NCBI RefSeq assembly: GCF_918797505.1
Contig: NC_092794.1
Location: forward strand, 31,920,122-31,984,121
Source: Bemisia tabaci
Taxonomy: Eukaryota > Arthropoda > Insecta > Hemiptera > Aleyrodidae
Reading direction: 5' to 3'
DNA: 64,000 nt
Part shown: positions 1 to 11,311 of the stretch, in pieces
Numbering within the stretch: the first letter of the stretch is position 1
Layout of the letters: each line of letters starts with the position of its first letter
Made by a program: the position numbers and the translations under genes
The notes under the pieces: model-generated
The model's database searches: none
Told to the model about the DNA's origin: nothing
Seen by the model: only the letters and a program-made list of their open reading frames with translations

Positions 1-1006
1 GCTCTGGTAAATTCAAATTTGACGCTACAATCAGTCTGAATCGAAATTCAAGATGGTGGATAAAAGATAGCGGCCTTAATTTTGAAAATGTCTGTTCATT
101 GGCTGATTTTCATGACACTGAGTATTACGTGGTATTTTAACCAAAGTTTGTCACTTTCGATTTGAAAACTTATAATATACGGTAGAAAGAAAAGGTAAAC
201 GAGTAATTAAAGGGCTTAGAGGACAAAGCGCATAAGTGCAGTTTTCGGAAAAAATGACTCATTAGTGATTCCAACTAATTCTAGGTTTGAAATAAAATCT
301 GTGGAAAATTCACTGGTAACATCCAATGCTTAAGCATCAAAGTGTGAGTTTGAACTTTCTTTCTGCCATAAGGCTTCATATAATTTTGAAACTTAACAAA
401 CAAAACAAGTTTCAAGCTTTCCGATGATTACCATGGTTTGATGTAAAAATTGTTTGCAGCCATAAAAAAACCACAAAAACCTGAGACAAAGCCTTGTTAT
501 TGAATCATTTGTGAATTTTTTATGTCTCAAAATTGGCTTCTAAGTACACTTAAATACCTTCAAAAATTTATTCATCGATATTTTTTTAACTTCCATGTGC
601 TTTTACATTGGTACCAAAAAATTTACTTCAAACAAAAATTACTAAACTTGAAAATGTTGAGCATATGTGAAGAAAGTGGTTCTAAACGGAGCAGCTGGGT
701 TTTCCAATAGACAACTTTAACGCCACATCTAACTCTCTTTAAAAAATTCAAAACAGTTATTTCAGGTATGCAACTTTTTGGAAATTTTATGCTCTAAACG
801 TTTATTACCATTGTCAAATTGTTTTCTTAGTTTCCAGCTGTCAAAAAGCCGAAAATCGTTAAAATTCTGAAATTTCTAGAGAAATTAATTTTTAGCATAA
901 CTCTCTTAAATACGTTTTTCAGTTACGTGCTGTAAAATTTAAAGGGAAACCAGCTTGATATTAGTCTCGAAAATTTCATTACCTTTCTAAAAAGTATATA
1001 TCAATT
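1..1006. other. AT-rich non-coding DNA, no gene seen
   Basis: Only short open frames without domain features. No repeats with recognisable ends were found. It may be intronic or intergenic. Confidence 0.5.
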
Positions 1007-1763
1007 GAGGACACCGCACCAAGAACAGCTTATAACTGGAAACCGCGTTTTGAGAAAAACGCATTTAAAGTTTTGTTTTTGATGTACTGCGCAGACTTTT
1101 CTATGCAGGTATCCTGTTTTGGTGTTTTTGGGTGACCTAACCCTTCTATTGAAGGATGCCGGGTAGATTTTGCGATACATTTTGGGTTTACACTCTAATA
1201 TATTTAATTTAAAAAAGCGGTTTATAGGCCATTATCACGCCCAACAGTCATTTTGGTGGCAATATGAAGTATAAATCATTTTAATCACGCATGATTAACA
1301 CAAAATGAAAGAATATCGATAGTGAGTAACAAAAGGGGTAACTAGCACCTTATGGGCTCTTAAGTTTATAGGCCCGTATTACGCCCAACAGTCATTTTGG
1401 TGGCAATATGCAAAGTATACATTTTTGGAGGAATGGATAGTTTGAGAGGAGAATCAATTATTTCAATAGCTCGTTTTTCTGAAATAAAAACAAATCTTTA
1501 TAAAATGAGATAAAAAAATAAAATAATTCTGTCGCCGATGCCTGCGAACCGAGAATAATAAGGCCGCATGTATAGGTCGTTCTTGCACCCATCGATGCAG
1601 AGGCCTGACTTAACTCAGGAAAAAAAGGTTTTTCTACCTCGAGCCGTCACCTATCTATATTCTATCGCTACCACAGCATAGTCCAGGGTACGTAGAATCC
1701 AAAAAGCAGATGGGCGTAATAACGACCCATACGCCTATAGGCTGTTCTTGGTGCGGTGTCCTC
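1007..1763. mobile_element. TIR element, about 757 bp, non-coding
   Basis: The left end GAGGACACCGCACCAAGAAC is the reverse complement of the right end, with the match running about 23 bp (GAGGACACC...GAACAGC). Inside are two direct copies (about 1225-1271 and 1369-1415) of a segment containing 'CGCCCAACAGTCATTTTGGTGG'-like sequence. No transposase ORF is present, so this is a non-autonomous DNA transposon. I could not define a convincing target-site duplication, so the superfamily is open. Confidence 0.6.
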
Positions 1764-3282
1764 CATTGTACTTTTGCAGAAAACTAATTGATGAAAAGCG
1801 CTGGAAACGGAAAAAAGCAGCTGAATTTGTCTTTAAATATTGACTCCATGCTTTTGAATGATTCGCCTCTCAATGAGGTCATGAAAGATGAAAAAGTGAA
1901 ATAGATGGACATACTTATGTGAAAGGAGGAGTATCGTTTTGAGCCTTTTCCGGCCCCACCTGGTATAGAGACGTCAATTAACAGGCATGTCTGACTCTTT
2001 CTTCGTTATAGCGGTGGGTCAATGGAAAGGCATTTTTGTATGGCTGAAGTACAAAATCATAACATTTTGTGCAAGAGACATTTTTTAGGGAAGAAAAAGC
2101 TAATCAAAATCCCGACGATCAAAGGGCATCAGTCCAGTTAAAGTAGCAAGACTATGCATTCATATTGGCTCAGCAAATCAGCAAACCCACCTTATTGCGC
2201 CATCAACTTCCATCAAAAATATCATTTCTAACAAGTCCTATTTTTGGCATTTTCAAGACGGAGCTTCTTTGTTATTAAGGGTTTAAAAAAATTTGGTAAA
2301 TTCATTGGGCTTATCCACTTAGTACTTTCAAGAAATTTTAGGCCCATTTTAGGGGTTTCTTTTTCAAGTTTGCACGCAAGAAAATAATTTAAACGGAGAA
2401 CTGTATACGTTTTTGAAAGGAACGACAAAATATGAATAACTAATGTTCTGTAAAAGTTTTTCCTACATTGCCAAATTTTCGAGAAAAATCGTTCCAAAGA
2501 GCCAAAATTGGCCAAAATTTGATAAATTGCCACGCCTGAGGTTCAAGAAAGTGGGGAACAACTTTTATATTGACGTACACAATAGCTCTTAGCCATATAT
2601 TCAACATAACAAAAAAGTATAGTTGTACCTGGATTCCCACGATATGAAAATTGACCAGGATGTCGTGTTTAGCGGTCTTTTTTTATTTGAAGATAGCTGT
2701 TTTGAATTTTTTTCGACCTTAGTCACCCATAAGTCACTGGCCATAATCAACTAAAAAGGCCGATTTTAAGCCATTTTTCAAGTAAAGTTCAGCACGATTT
2801 TGCCCGTTGGTGCTCAGCACGATTTTGCCCGTTGGTGTTTTTAAATAGTAAAATTCGGAGGGAACAAAATAATAAAAGCCTACGTTTAGAATATGATTCT
2901 TGACCAAAATTTAATGATCATTCAAATTGATCTCTAGCAATTTTTTGTTTGACGCATGATTTTTTAGTTTTAAAGAAGAATCCGTATGTACATCCTCTTT
3001 GAAAATCGCCGTAAGCCGCCATTTTGAAAAACTGCGATTTGACCACTTTCCCGATGGAATTTTTTGGTAAACTTTTTCTGTCTCATTACGGGGTACCTAG
3101 AGACCCGATATACCAAAGGAAACGTTTAGGCTAATTTTTCCGAGGTAAAAAGCTAGTTTGCCTGGACTATGTCTTTTACCTAAATTGGCACTAATGTAAA
3201 TTTATTGTCTGAACGGGCATCAGTGTTGGGGATCACACTTGGGCATCGAACCTGGTTGGTTAGTGCTCACCCACCTTGTTCT
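1764..3282. other. Non-coding stretch holding one interspersed repeat copy
   Basis: No coding signal. It contains the repeat at 1962-2330 (listed separately), a tandem duplication of 'CAGCACGATTTTGCCCGTTGG' type near 2790-2838, and an AAAATGGCGGC-type motif (as its complement) at 3015-3026. Confidence 0.5.
1962..2330 (+). repeat. Interspersed repeat, fullest copy in window
   Basis: The first part (about 1962-2097) recurs inverted at 18952-19095 and the second part (about 2095-2330) recurs inverted at 10007-10245. This copy joins both parts, suggesting it is nearest to the full-length unit. The open frames that cross these copies are not conserved between copies, so the repeat is probably non-coding. 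Confidence 0.65.
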
Positions 3283-3283
3283 T

Positions 3284-3318
<35 letters not shown>

Positions 3319-3319
3319 T
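3283..3319 (+). repeat. (TTTA)n microsatellite, LINE 3' tail
   Basis: About nine TTTA units, which read as (TAAA)n at the 3' end of the - strand LINE. Short tandem tails are typical of several LINE clades. Confidence 0.8.
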
Positions 3320-3493
3320 AATTCATGTACATAAATGCCACACGTTGTGGCTATAATACCTGTCAACCCCCCCCCCCCTAAATATTACACATTAATATAA
3401 TATAGGTACGTAAGACCACAGAGAAGCATTAAGAATATTACAAAATTTTACAAAATAAAATAAAAGGTATAGTAAATTACAGTTAAATATTAT

Positions 3494-5900
3494 TTAAAAA
3501 AAATCATTTAAGGAGTAAAAAGCCTTGCCAACTAGTAAGGCTTTTAGACCAGTCATAAACTCTCTTACTTCCCATTTCTGAAGAGCTTTTCTCAGGTTCA
3601 AGGGAAGGTTGTTGAACAGTCTGATGGCAGTATGAGACACAGACTGTTCAGCAACCTTCAGGCGAACAATTTCATAATTGATGAAAGGGTTTCTCATGTT
3701 CTTTATCATGTCCTTACGAATCAGGCCGGTGTCAATGGCAAATTTTAGGCTGTCTAGAATAAAAATAGATGGAAGAGTTAAAAGTTGGTACTTTATGAAT
3801 AAGGGTTTACAGTGGGAATTAAATGGTTTGTTAAATATCAGTCTTAGACATTTTTTCTGTTCAATAAATAATTGCCCTGAGCAGTGGTTGAGACCCCACA
3901 AAACTAGGCCATACCTTAAATGTGAGATTATGTTAGCATGATAGTACATTAAACACGATGGCAGAGATAAAACTTTAGACAAGTTTCTGAGTGCCCATTT
4001 CATAGAGTTAATTTTAGAAGTGACTTTCAGTACATGTGGTGACCAGTTAAGGGTTTCATCTATTATAATACCCAATGAGTTAACCTGGGTAAGAGCTTCA
4101 GATTTACTGCTCCTGTCATCATTAGTTTGACTTCTTTTTTGGTGGGAAGTCTTATAATCAATTCTCTGAGTTTTCTCTTGATTGATCATAAGTCCATTAA
4201 CAGCGCACCAGGATGACACCTCGTGCTCAGCTGCAGCACAGTCATTATCAAGATTTGGGCCAGATATAATGGATGTTGTATCGTCAGCAAATAAGTATGT
4301 GAGGAATTCCACCGCACCAGGCATGTCATTAACAAAGATAATAAATAATAAAGGTCCAAGGATAGATCCTTGGGGAACACCAGCTGACAGCCCATATACG
4401 ATTGATAGGACGGGACCAAACGTTGAGTCAATTTTCACTCTCTGTTTTCTATTTCTTAAATATGATGCTATAAGGTCGACGGCGCTGGAGTGAAGATAGT
4501 AACTAAGTTTTTTAAGCAGTAGTTTATGGTTAATGAGGTCAAATGCCTTTGCAAAATCGAAGTGTAGACTGGCAACCAGGATCCCCTGATCAAGTGATTT
4601 GTAAATGCATTCCGTTAACTTATGAATGGCTTGAATGGTCGACTTTTTTCTACGGAGTCCGAATTGATTACAATGTAAAAACTGCCCTTGCTCAAAAAAC
4701 CGTACTAGTTGGTTATACAATACTTTTTCAACAATTTTAGACAGAGTTGGTAATACAGATATTGGACGATAGTTAGCAGGAGATTTTTTGTCACCTTTTT
4801 TTTTTGTAGATTGGGGAGACAGTTGCAATTTTTAGGAAGTCAGGATAAGTATTGCAGGCTATACACTTATTGATAAGTTTAAGCAATTGAGGACCAATTA
4901 TAGAAAAGTAATCTTTGAATACAAAAGATGGAATGCTATCATTATTATCAAATTTAGACAAATTTAGCTCATTGATCACTCTTTCTAGTTGTTGCAAGTC
5001 GATGGTTTGAAAGGAAAATTTAGAATTGGGAGGGATGACATTTTTTTGTAAAAGTTTCATTGCATCATCATCGTTAGGATGAACCTGATAATTGGTTGAT
5101 ATGGAAGTGAAATAATCATTAAATGCATTGGCAATTTGAGTTGGGTCTTTGATCACTTCATTATTGTAAATTATCTGTTCAATAAGGGGATTTGAGATCG
5201 ATTCAGTTTCAGATTTTATGATGGACCATGCAGTCTTGGATTTATTGCTAGATTGGTGGATTTTATTGTCATACAGTCTTTTTTTTCTGCATAAATGGCT
5301 TTCTTGAGATTCTTGCTAGCCCTATTGCAGGCTCTTTTAAGCGATTTTTCTCCTGTTAATTTATGCAGCAAATGGAAGTGTTTCTTTTCTTCACTCATTT
5401 CCATTAGGTTAGTATTATACATTAGGGAGAGGTTATTGGAGTTAGATTTGACTTTTAAAAGAGGGCAGCAGACATTGACTAGATCACAAATATCATCATT
5501 AAATTTCTGGAATTCAACTGAGACCTGTTCATTCATAGTATTAGGTTTGTTAGGTTTGTTAGAGCAGTAGTAGCTAATGTTAGCTAACAGATTACATCTA
5601 TTACTTTGGGAGAAGTTTCTTCTCGCTACAGGTCGTTTTTTGTTTAAGCTGTACTTATGGTTACATAAATCCAGACATATTCTTTGGCCAGCATGATCTG
5701 AGAGGCCAGGGTCCCAATTTAATGCAACACTATAATCTATATTTGTAACACAGTTATCTGGAAGAGTTTTAGATTTTTTGGTAATACGAGTGGGCTCTGA
5801 CAAAAAAACACGGGAACTATTGATAGACTTAAGTAGGTTGTCGAATCTGACTACGTTGGGGTCAGTAGGATTTAAGAAGGCTAGGTTAAAATCTATTTAG
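3494..5900 (-). pseudogene. LINE ORF2: endonuclease remnant plus reverse transcriptase
   Basis: This is the retrotransposon polymerase for target-primed reverse transcription. It begins inside the APE-type endonuclease at a DFN motif (about 5885-5893), continues through the PTRI and LSDH endonuclease motifs, then a linker. The RT core follows: NYRPISVLP, the motif A segment FDFAKAFDLINH, motif B GVPQGSILGPLLF, and catalytic FADD. The thumb and C-terminal region end at about 3494. Two frameshifts lie in A homopolymers (about 5283-5291 and 4796-4806, - strand A runs), so the protein is read in three frames. The N-terminal half of the endonuclease is absent. The RT motifs themselves look intact; the gene as a whole is not functional. 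Confidence 0.85.
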
Positions 5901-6290
5901 GTGTAATCCATGGTTAGTAAAATGGACTCTGTCAACTACTTTGTTCGGCAGTATTTGAACATTATTGGTATTTGAGGCTATCCTCGAAAACATATTGTTC
6001 ATAGCACCTCCATTCACAATCCATTGACAAAATTGATTATACATGTTTGGTGGTAGGTCGTATCTAGGTAGTACTTCATGAATAAAAATTTTTGGTTTTT
6101 TAACACGCTCAATTATGTCATTCAATTTTTGATAGCACCGGTTGACATTCCATCTGCTGTGAGAATTGAAGTTGTTAGAACCACCAATGATACCCACAAT
6201 ATCTTCCTCAGTGAAATTTTTAGTTAGATCTTCTAGATTTTCAATTACATGTTTGATCATTGCATTTGGTTTGAAAATAGATCTCTTATA
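5886..6290 (-). pseudogene. LINE ORF1, C-terminal half of SGNH esterase domain
   Basis: The translation shows the esterase block GGSNN (standing for GxND) and a closing DRVHFTNHGLHLN segment supplying the catalytic Asp and His. It is the second half of the domain whose first block (SASHGRG) lies at the end of the fragment at 7905-8898. The reading frame ends at TAA within AGATTTTAA (5886-5894), exactly where sequence becomes endonuclease in another frame. ORF1 esterase domains occur in CR1 LINEs; their exact role is unsettled. The fragment cannot be expressed as part of ORF1 because of the upstream insertion. Confidence 0.75.
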
Positions 6291-7340
6291 TAAAGTTATA
6301 CGATTTACCCCGCGACCCTCTGAACATTGGTCCCCGCCACGCCGTCCCAGCGCGTCCCGCGCCCTTGATGTTCGTTCGGCGGACCCCTCGCGGCCGGGTC
6401 TCCGTTCTACCCGCGGGTTTTCCCGTTCCCACCCCCAGGGGGGTTGCTACGGGCCCCGGGGGTGGTTCCGTTTTTCGCCCGTCCCTCGGCCTGGCGCGCG
6501 TCTTTCCGGTCGCGCTTCGACGTGCGGTCGCGTCCCGGCCATCGGCTCCTTGTCCCTCCGGCCGTTTCGTTTTTTTGCGCTTCCGGGGGCGCGGTGCCCC
6601 TCGAACCGTTTCGTCGGTCGATTCCTTGTAACGGTCACTTCGTACCTCCCCGTTCGTCCCCCGGGCTCGTGGTTCCGTCGGCGGACGGGTCCTACGGTGC
6701 CGACGTCCGATAAGGGTGGGTATCGTGATCCGGCGATCCGGGGAGGCGCTGGTGCCCTCCGAACGTTTCTGGGAAATTCGTTTCTGCGCCCTCCTCGTCG
6801 GTCGATTGGGGCCGCGTTTTTGCCGTGCGGTCCCTTCATTCGTTGCGCGTTCGGCGGAGCTGGCCTTAGGCCGGCTTTGCCGGGGGGGGGGGGGGGGGGC
6901 CGCCGCGAATCCCTCCGCGTAGGCGTCGCGGCTACTCTGATGGTCTACTCTGAAACGACGACCGGAGCTCGGTCGCCCTTTTGTTGTATACGGAACGAGC
7001 GTTTCCACGGCTACCGTCCCGATTGTTCGAGTGTTGCGGTGTTGCCGGATCTTTCTCAGCGGTCGGAGAGTTCTGTTCGTGTACATCGTGTGGAAACGGG
7101 AAATTCCGCAACTGCTCACATATGTTTTTTTTTGTCTTTTTATTTTTACGTTATTCCTATGAAATTTCCATCCTGCGAATTTCCATCGCCAACTGTTTGG
7201 TGCTCAGTCGGGAACATCGAGGTTTCCTTTCTGCAGACTCGCCGCACTCCCCACGCGCCGAAGGATTTTCTGTCAACCCTAGCCTTTCGTGCCAAGCAGG
7301 AATCTTTTTAATTGAAACCAACTTTAAAGCCCTTATTTTA
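6290..7340. other. GC-rich segment inserted in LINE ORF1, rDNA-spacer-like
   Basis: Strikingly GC-rich against the AT-rich surroundings, with an 18-base G run near 6883-6898 and many CCG/GCG-rich blocks. Base composition makes long chance ORFs on both strands (for example 6166-7311 +, 6286-7119 -), but these show no domains and are arginine/proline-rich translations of GC-rich DNA. The texture resembles ribosomal RNA spacer DNA; I saw no conserved 18S, 5.8S or 28S core, so this is only a guess. It splits the esterase domain of the LINE. Confidence 0.5.
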
Positions 7341-7905
7341 AAAAAGAAAATCAATAATATTGTCACACCCCGCCAAGAAAATCATTGTTGAACAATTTCT
7401 GGCAAATTCTCATGGAATATTCACGTTAATGTTTAGGGCCAATGCGGACGGGACCCCTAAAAATTCGATTTTAAAGTTGACATTTTGCATAGGGCTTTTC
7501 AATGGTCTATAAAGTGATTTCAGACCGGAGGGCACAGATTTTCTAAATTCGTTTTTTGATATTTGCTTTGCATGAAGCTGATTCGTCTAAATTTGAAGAT
7601 TTCCGAATAGTATCTCAAGATGATGTAAATGATATGAATGATATGATGATGTGAATGATGATGAGATATTTTTGTAATAAATTAAGCCAACATGCTTTTC
7701 AATTCATTCTGCAACATTTCATTCCCACGTGGTAAGAATGATTTATAATGCCTATAATCCATTATAATGCATTATAATAGTAATGCCGCATTATAATGTC
7801 TTATAATACATCGCAACGATTCATGTCCTACTGATTATTGATTATTGTGAGATGAATTCTGTTTTCTCTGATTGTATGTTTCATACGTGCGAAGCATGTA
7901 CGGGT
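7341..7905. other. AT-rich remainder of insertion in LINE ORF1
   Basis: Non-coding sequence between the GC-rich block and the resumption of ORF1. It contains a GATGAT-type simple repeat (about 7620-7665) and a run of ATAATG-type units (about 7740-7810). Confidence 0.4.
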
Positions 7906-8898
7906 CGCTAGTATTATATTAAAATTACTATTACTACCTAAAATATCTTTGAAAATAAAAGATAAACCTCGACCATGTGAAGCACTGAGTAATAATAAGT
8001 TTCTTTTAGTACTATTTTGTAGGGCGTCTGGAATAAAAGAGTGATTAAACTTCTCCCTCAAAATTTCAGCTGATAGACTGGCAGGATTATTTTTTGGCCT
8101 TATATTGGTATTAGATTTTGATAGTAGGATGTCATCAGTGTTTTCATGTGACAATAGCTGATCAGTTAGTTTCTTATTGTCCCTAATTAGTTTTTGGATT
8201 TTTATATTACTTAACTTTATTTCAGCTAATTGGGATTCTATCTCTTTTGATTTATCATTTAACATTTTATTCAGTTTTACAACATTTTCATTTAAAGATT
8301 CGGACTTATTGCTTAAAATTAAATGTGTATTTGACAGAGAATTGTTTGCTTTTTTTATATCGGCTATTTCTTTGATTAGGGCATCACGTTGACAATGAAG
8401 CTCTTCAACACATTCTTTACTTCTCAAATCGCTTTTTAACTTTATAATTTCTTTGTTTAAATACTCAATCTCTTTCCTCATTTTTAAGTTTGAATTTGAC
8501 AGAGTACTATTTTCATTTTTGATGTCGGTAATTTCTTTGATCAATGCGTCACGTTGACATGTTAGTTCACATATGCGGTCACCTTTCTCCGGTTCCAATC
8601 GGAAAATTTCCTTGTCATCATGTGAAGGTTGTTCATCCGATTTCCGTTTCACCTGTGGTATCCTGTTGTTTGAAGGAGCTTCCTCGTGACTGACGATAGA
8701 TGATGTGTCCGAATTTGTTGACATTTTCTTATTGAGGGTTTTCTTCCTATTCTGGTCGCCAGAGGTCGTTGAGTTATCAGGTGTTGTTGTTGCCGCTTTT
8801 CTCCTTTTTCTCTTCGCCTCATCGCCTGCTAGTGTGTTACTCTTAGCCATTTTCATCAGGGTATGTGGTGATGCTTTCTTGGTTTGCGATGTTGACAT
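7905..8898 (-). pseudogene. LINE ORF1, N-terminal coiled-coil and start of esterase
   Basis: The most likely start is the ATG at 8896-8898 (MSTSQTKK); the longer open frame upstream to 8943 lacks an in-frame ATG. The first roughly 110 residues are basic and Ser/Thr-rich. They are followed by about 150 residues of heptad-rich coiled coil with an internal duplication (the CQRDALIKEI segment occurs twice), then NLLLLSASHGRG, the first SGNH block with Ser as nucleophile. LINE sequence stops near 7905-7920, where foreign DNA adds a spurious tail up to a stop at 7828. ORF1 proteins bind RNA and form trimers or multimers in related LINEs; that role is inferred. Confidence 0.75.
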
Positions 8899-9289
8899 TT
8901 CGGGTGTTACAGTTGGTGAAATATTGGGAGTACTGATAGCCAACAGTTTTTTTGGACATGGACCGTAGTAATCGATGGTCTGGATCTGTCATGGAATCGG
9001 GCTTAGTAACTGAGCCGATGGTCCGTGTGGCAACAAGGGAACGGCTGGAATTTGATGTACAGGTACCACAACATTGGGCGACTTTATCCGTGAGCTTCGC
9101 TTTGTGCCGCGCGGTGAGTGTTAAAGAGACATATCAGTGCAAGAGCGATTGAATTCTTTAGATTCTTAGAATTCCTTTGATGGAGCGCAGGCTTTGTGTG
9201 ATTTGTATTTCCCAGTTTTCTGGACACACACAAGCACTGAAGCACTGACTACAACAAAAATGGGTTCACTCAAAGTTTATTTATACGTA

Positions 9290-9419
9290 GTTACTATGTT
9301 AAAATTGATGTTTGCATTTAACACAATGAAAGTTACTATTTAATGGGAGCTGTTGTTACTATGTTAAAATTGATGTTTGCATTTAACACAATGAAAGTTA
9401 CTATTTAATGGGAGCTGTT
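9290..9419 (+). repeat. Two-copy 65-bp tandem repeat
   Basis: The unit starting GTTACTATGTTAAAATTGAT at 9290 repeats at 9355 with essentially no differences, ending in GGGAGCTGTT in both. This looks like a recent duplication. Confidence 0.85.
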
Positions 9420-10375
9420 TACGACACGTCTTGTCGCGTCTCCCGCCGTGACTTACCGCCGTGACTTCTTGTGTCCCCTCCTTCTTGTTTAGTTATCGAA
9501 GATGAAGAAACCTCAAAATAATACTAGTGTTCACCATAGTGCAACCCAGCTTTTGCCTTCTGTTAGTGTCAAAAACCTCTAAATTGACTCATAAAGCTGG
9601 ACCTATGTGAAAATCTACTTCCAATTTTCTGAAAGTTACAAGTATGTGCATCTTCGTTACTTGATTTTTAAATAATGGTTTTTTATTAAGGCTTTTATAG
9701 TGGTTTTAGCTTGTTTAAGTTAAAGCTTTCTCTTGAAGGATGCTTGAATGTAGAATATTACAAGATTTGTCTTTAAAGTACTCAAGACTTTTTGGGGAGG
9801 AGAGTGGAAGCTGGGAACAAGATGTAATGTGGGTAAAATTAAGTGAAATTCCAAAAATTACTTATTAATCGAGACGAATTTGAGCCCTTTTGTATGAAAT
9901 TGACAGATTTGTCGAGTTTTGAAAATAGTCAGCTGAGCTGACTTCTGAAACTGATGAAAAATACTGAGTATGAAAATAATGGGTCAGTGGCATCCACTTT
10001 ATAATTCTTTGAAAGTACTAAGTGGAATAAGCCCAATGAATTTACCAAATTTTTTTAAACCCTTAATAACAAAGAAGCTCCGTCTTGAAAATGCAAAAAA
10101 TAGGACTTGTTAGAAATGATATTTTTGATGGAAGTTGATGGCGCAATAAGGCGGGTTTGCTGATTTGCTGAGCCAATATGAATGCATAGTCTTGCTACTT
10201 TAACTGGACTGATGCCCTTTGATCGTCGGGATTTTGATTAGCTTTTTAGTCGTGCGGCGAAGCCGTATAGACTCTAGGTTTCGCCGGAGGCTAAAAAATG
10301 TCCACACTTTTAGGCTAAGTCCAAGAGGAGAATTTTCTAGGAACCAAGGAACATATGAAGTATTGATATCGGTGC
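9420..10375. other. No gene seen; holds inverted copy of interspersed repeat
   Basis: 10007-10245 is an inverted copy of 2095-2330. The rest is AT-rich with no coding signal. Confidence 0.5.
10007..10245 (-). repeat. Interspersed repeat, partial inverted copy
   Basis: Near-identical reverse complement of about 2095-2330. Homology stops at about 10247, where a GC-rich 'GTCGTGCGGCGAAG' segment starts. Confidence 0.7.
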
Positions 10376-10904
10376 ATTTTGGCACAATGGAGATGTTGCA
10401 TGTGTGAGGAATTTGCAATTTGACTGTTGACTCTTGTATAAAAGTTCGCGAGGAACACGATGGTGCCACTGGTTTTCTCTGAAATCATCTCCCAAGCTCA
10501 AAAAAAGCTCTCAAGTTGAGGCCAAAATGGAGGGGATATCCCACCCTACCCTAAGAGTCCACGTCTACATGAAGACAAACTCTCCATGCAAAGATACGGA
10601 GCAAATACATTAGCAGGGTTGCCGTGTTTTCAGTTTTGGAGTCCCCAGATAAATTGGCAGCCCTGTAAATGTATTAGCTCCCTATCTTTGCATGGGGAGT
10701 TGGTCTTGATCTAGACTTGGACTCTCAGGGTAGGGTGGGATATTCCCTCCATTTTGGCCTCAACTTGAGTGCTTTTTTTTGAGCCTGGGAGATGATTTCA
10801 GAGAAAACCAGTGGCACCATCGTGTTTCTCGCAACCTTTCACACAAGATACAACAGTCAAATCGCAAATTCCTCACACATGCAACATCTCCATTATGCCA
10901 AATG
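10376..10904. mobile_element. Palindromic foldback element, about 530 bp
   Basis: The sequence folds on itself around position 10640. The left flank, from TTGGCACAATGGAGATG, pairs with CATCTCCATTATGCCAA on the right. The core pairs GATGGTGCCACTGGTTTTCT with its complement near 10800. Small length differences between the arms show independent divergence, so it is not a sequencing duplicate. No ORF; non-autonomous. Confidence 0.7.
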
Positions 10905-11311
10905 GAATATCTGATCATCTAGCCATGGTTTGGTAGCGTTTAGCAATCAACTGTGACCATAATGTAAAGAACCCACACAGGTGCCTTTCGGCTCAATGTC
11001 GCCCTATGGCATTCTTTATCATCAAGTCACTGTTGAACATTTACTGTTAAGTAGCGTTTAGCAACCAAGTATAGCCAAAATTTCCAGAACTCATACCTCA
11101 GATGTTCAAAGAGTGTTAGCATGTGTCGCCAAATGGAATTTCTGATCATTTAGCCATGGTTTGGTAGCGTTTAGCAATCAACTGTGACCATAATGTAAAG
11201 AACCCACACAGGTGCCTTTCGGCTCAATGTCGCCCTATGGCATTCTTTATCATCAAGTCACTGTTGAACATTTACTGTTAAGTAGCGTTTAGCAACCAAG
11301 TATAGCCAAAA

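Larger units (their letters stand above)
3283..9240 (-). mobile_element. Decayed CR1-like LINE with esterase-type ORF1
   Basis: Read on the - strand, the element has a coiled-coil ORF1 that runs into an SGNH/GDSL esterase-like domain, then part of an APE-type endonuclease and a full reverse transcriptase, then a 3' end with a (TAAA)n-type tail. ORF1 with coiled coil plus esterase followed by APE-RT is the arrangement known from CR1-clade LINEs. The copy is dead: ORF1 is interrupted by about 1.6 kb of unrelated DNA (about 6290-7910), the start of the endonuclease is deleted, and two frameshifts break ORF2. The 5' boundary near 9240 is approximate; the 3' boundary is set by the tail at 3283-3319. 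No target-site duplication was identified. Confidence 0.8.

Noticed and set aside
6166..7311. 381-residue open frame on the + strand (and a 277-residue frame opposite)
   Set aside because: Both come from a GC-rich block that lacks stop codons by composition. The translation is low-complexity Arg/Pro/Ser with no domain, and the + frame starts inside a decayed LINE on the other strand.
10219..10407. Coding potential in the repeat at 10.2-10.5 kb
   Set aside because: Overlapping frames on both strands across a palindrome edge, with no conservation in related copies.
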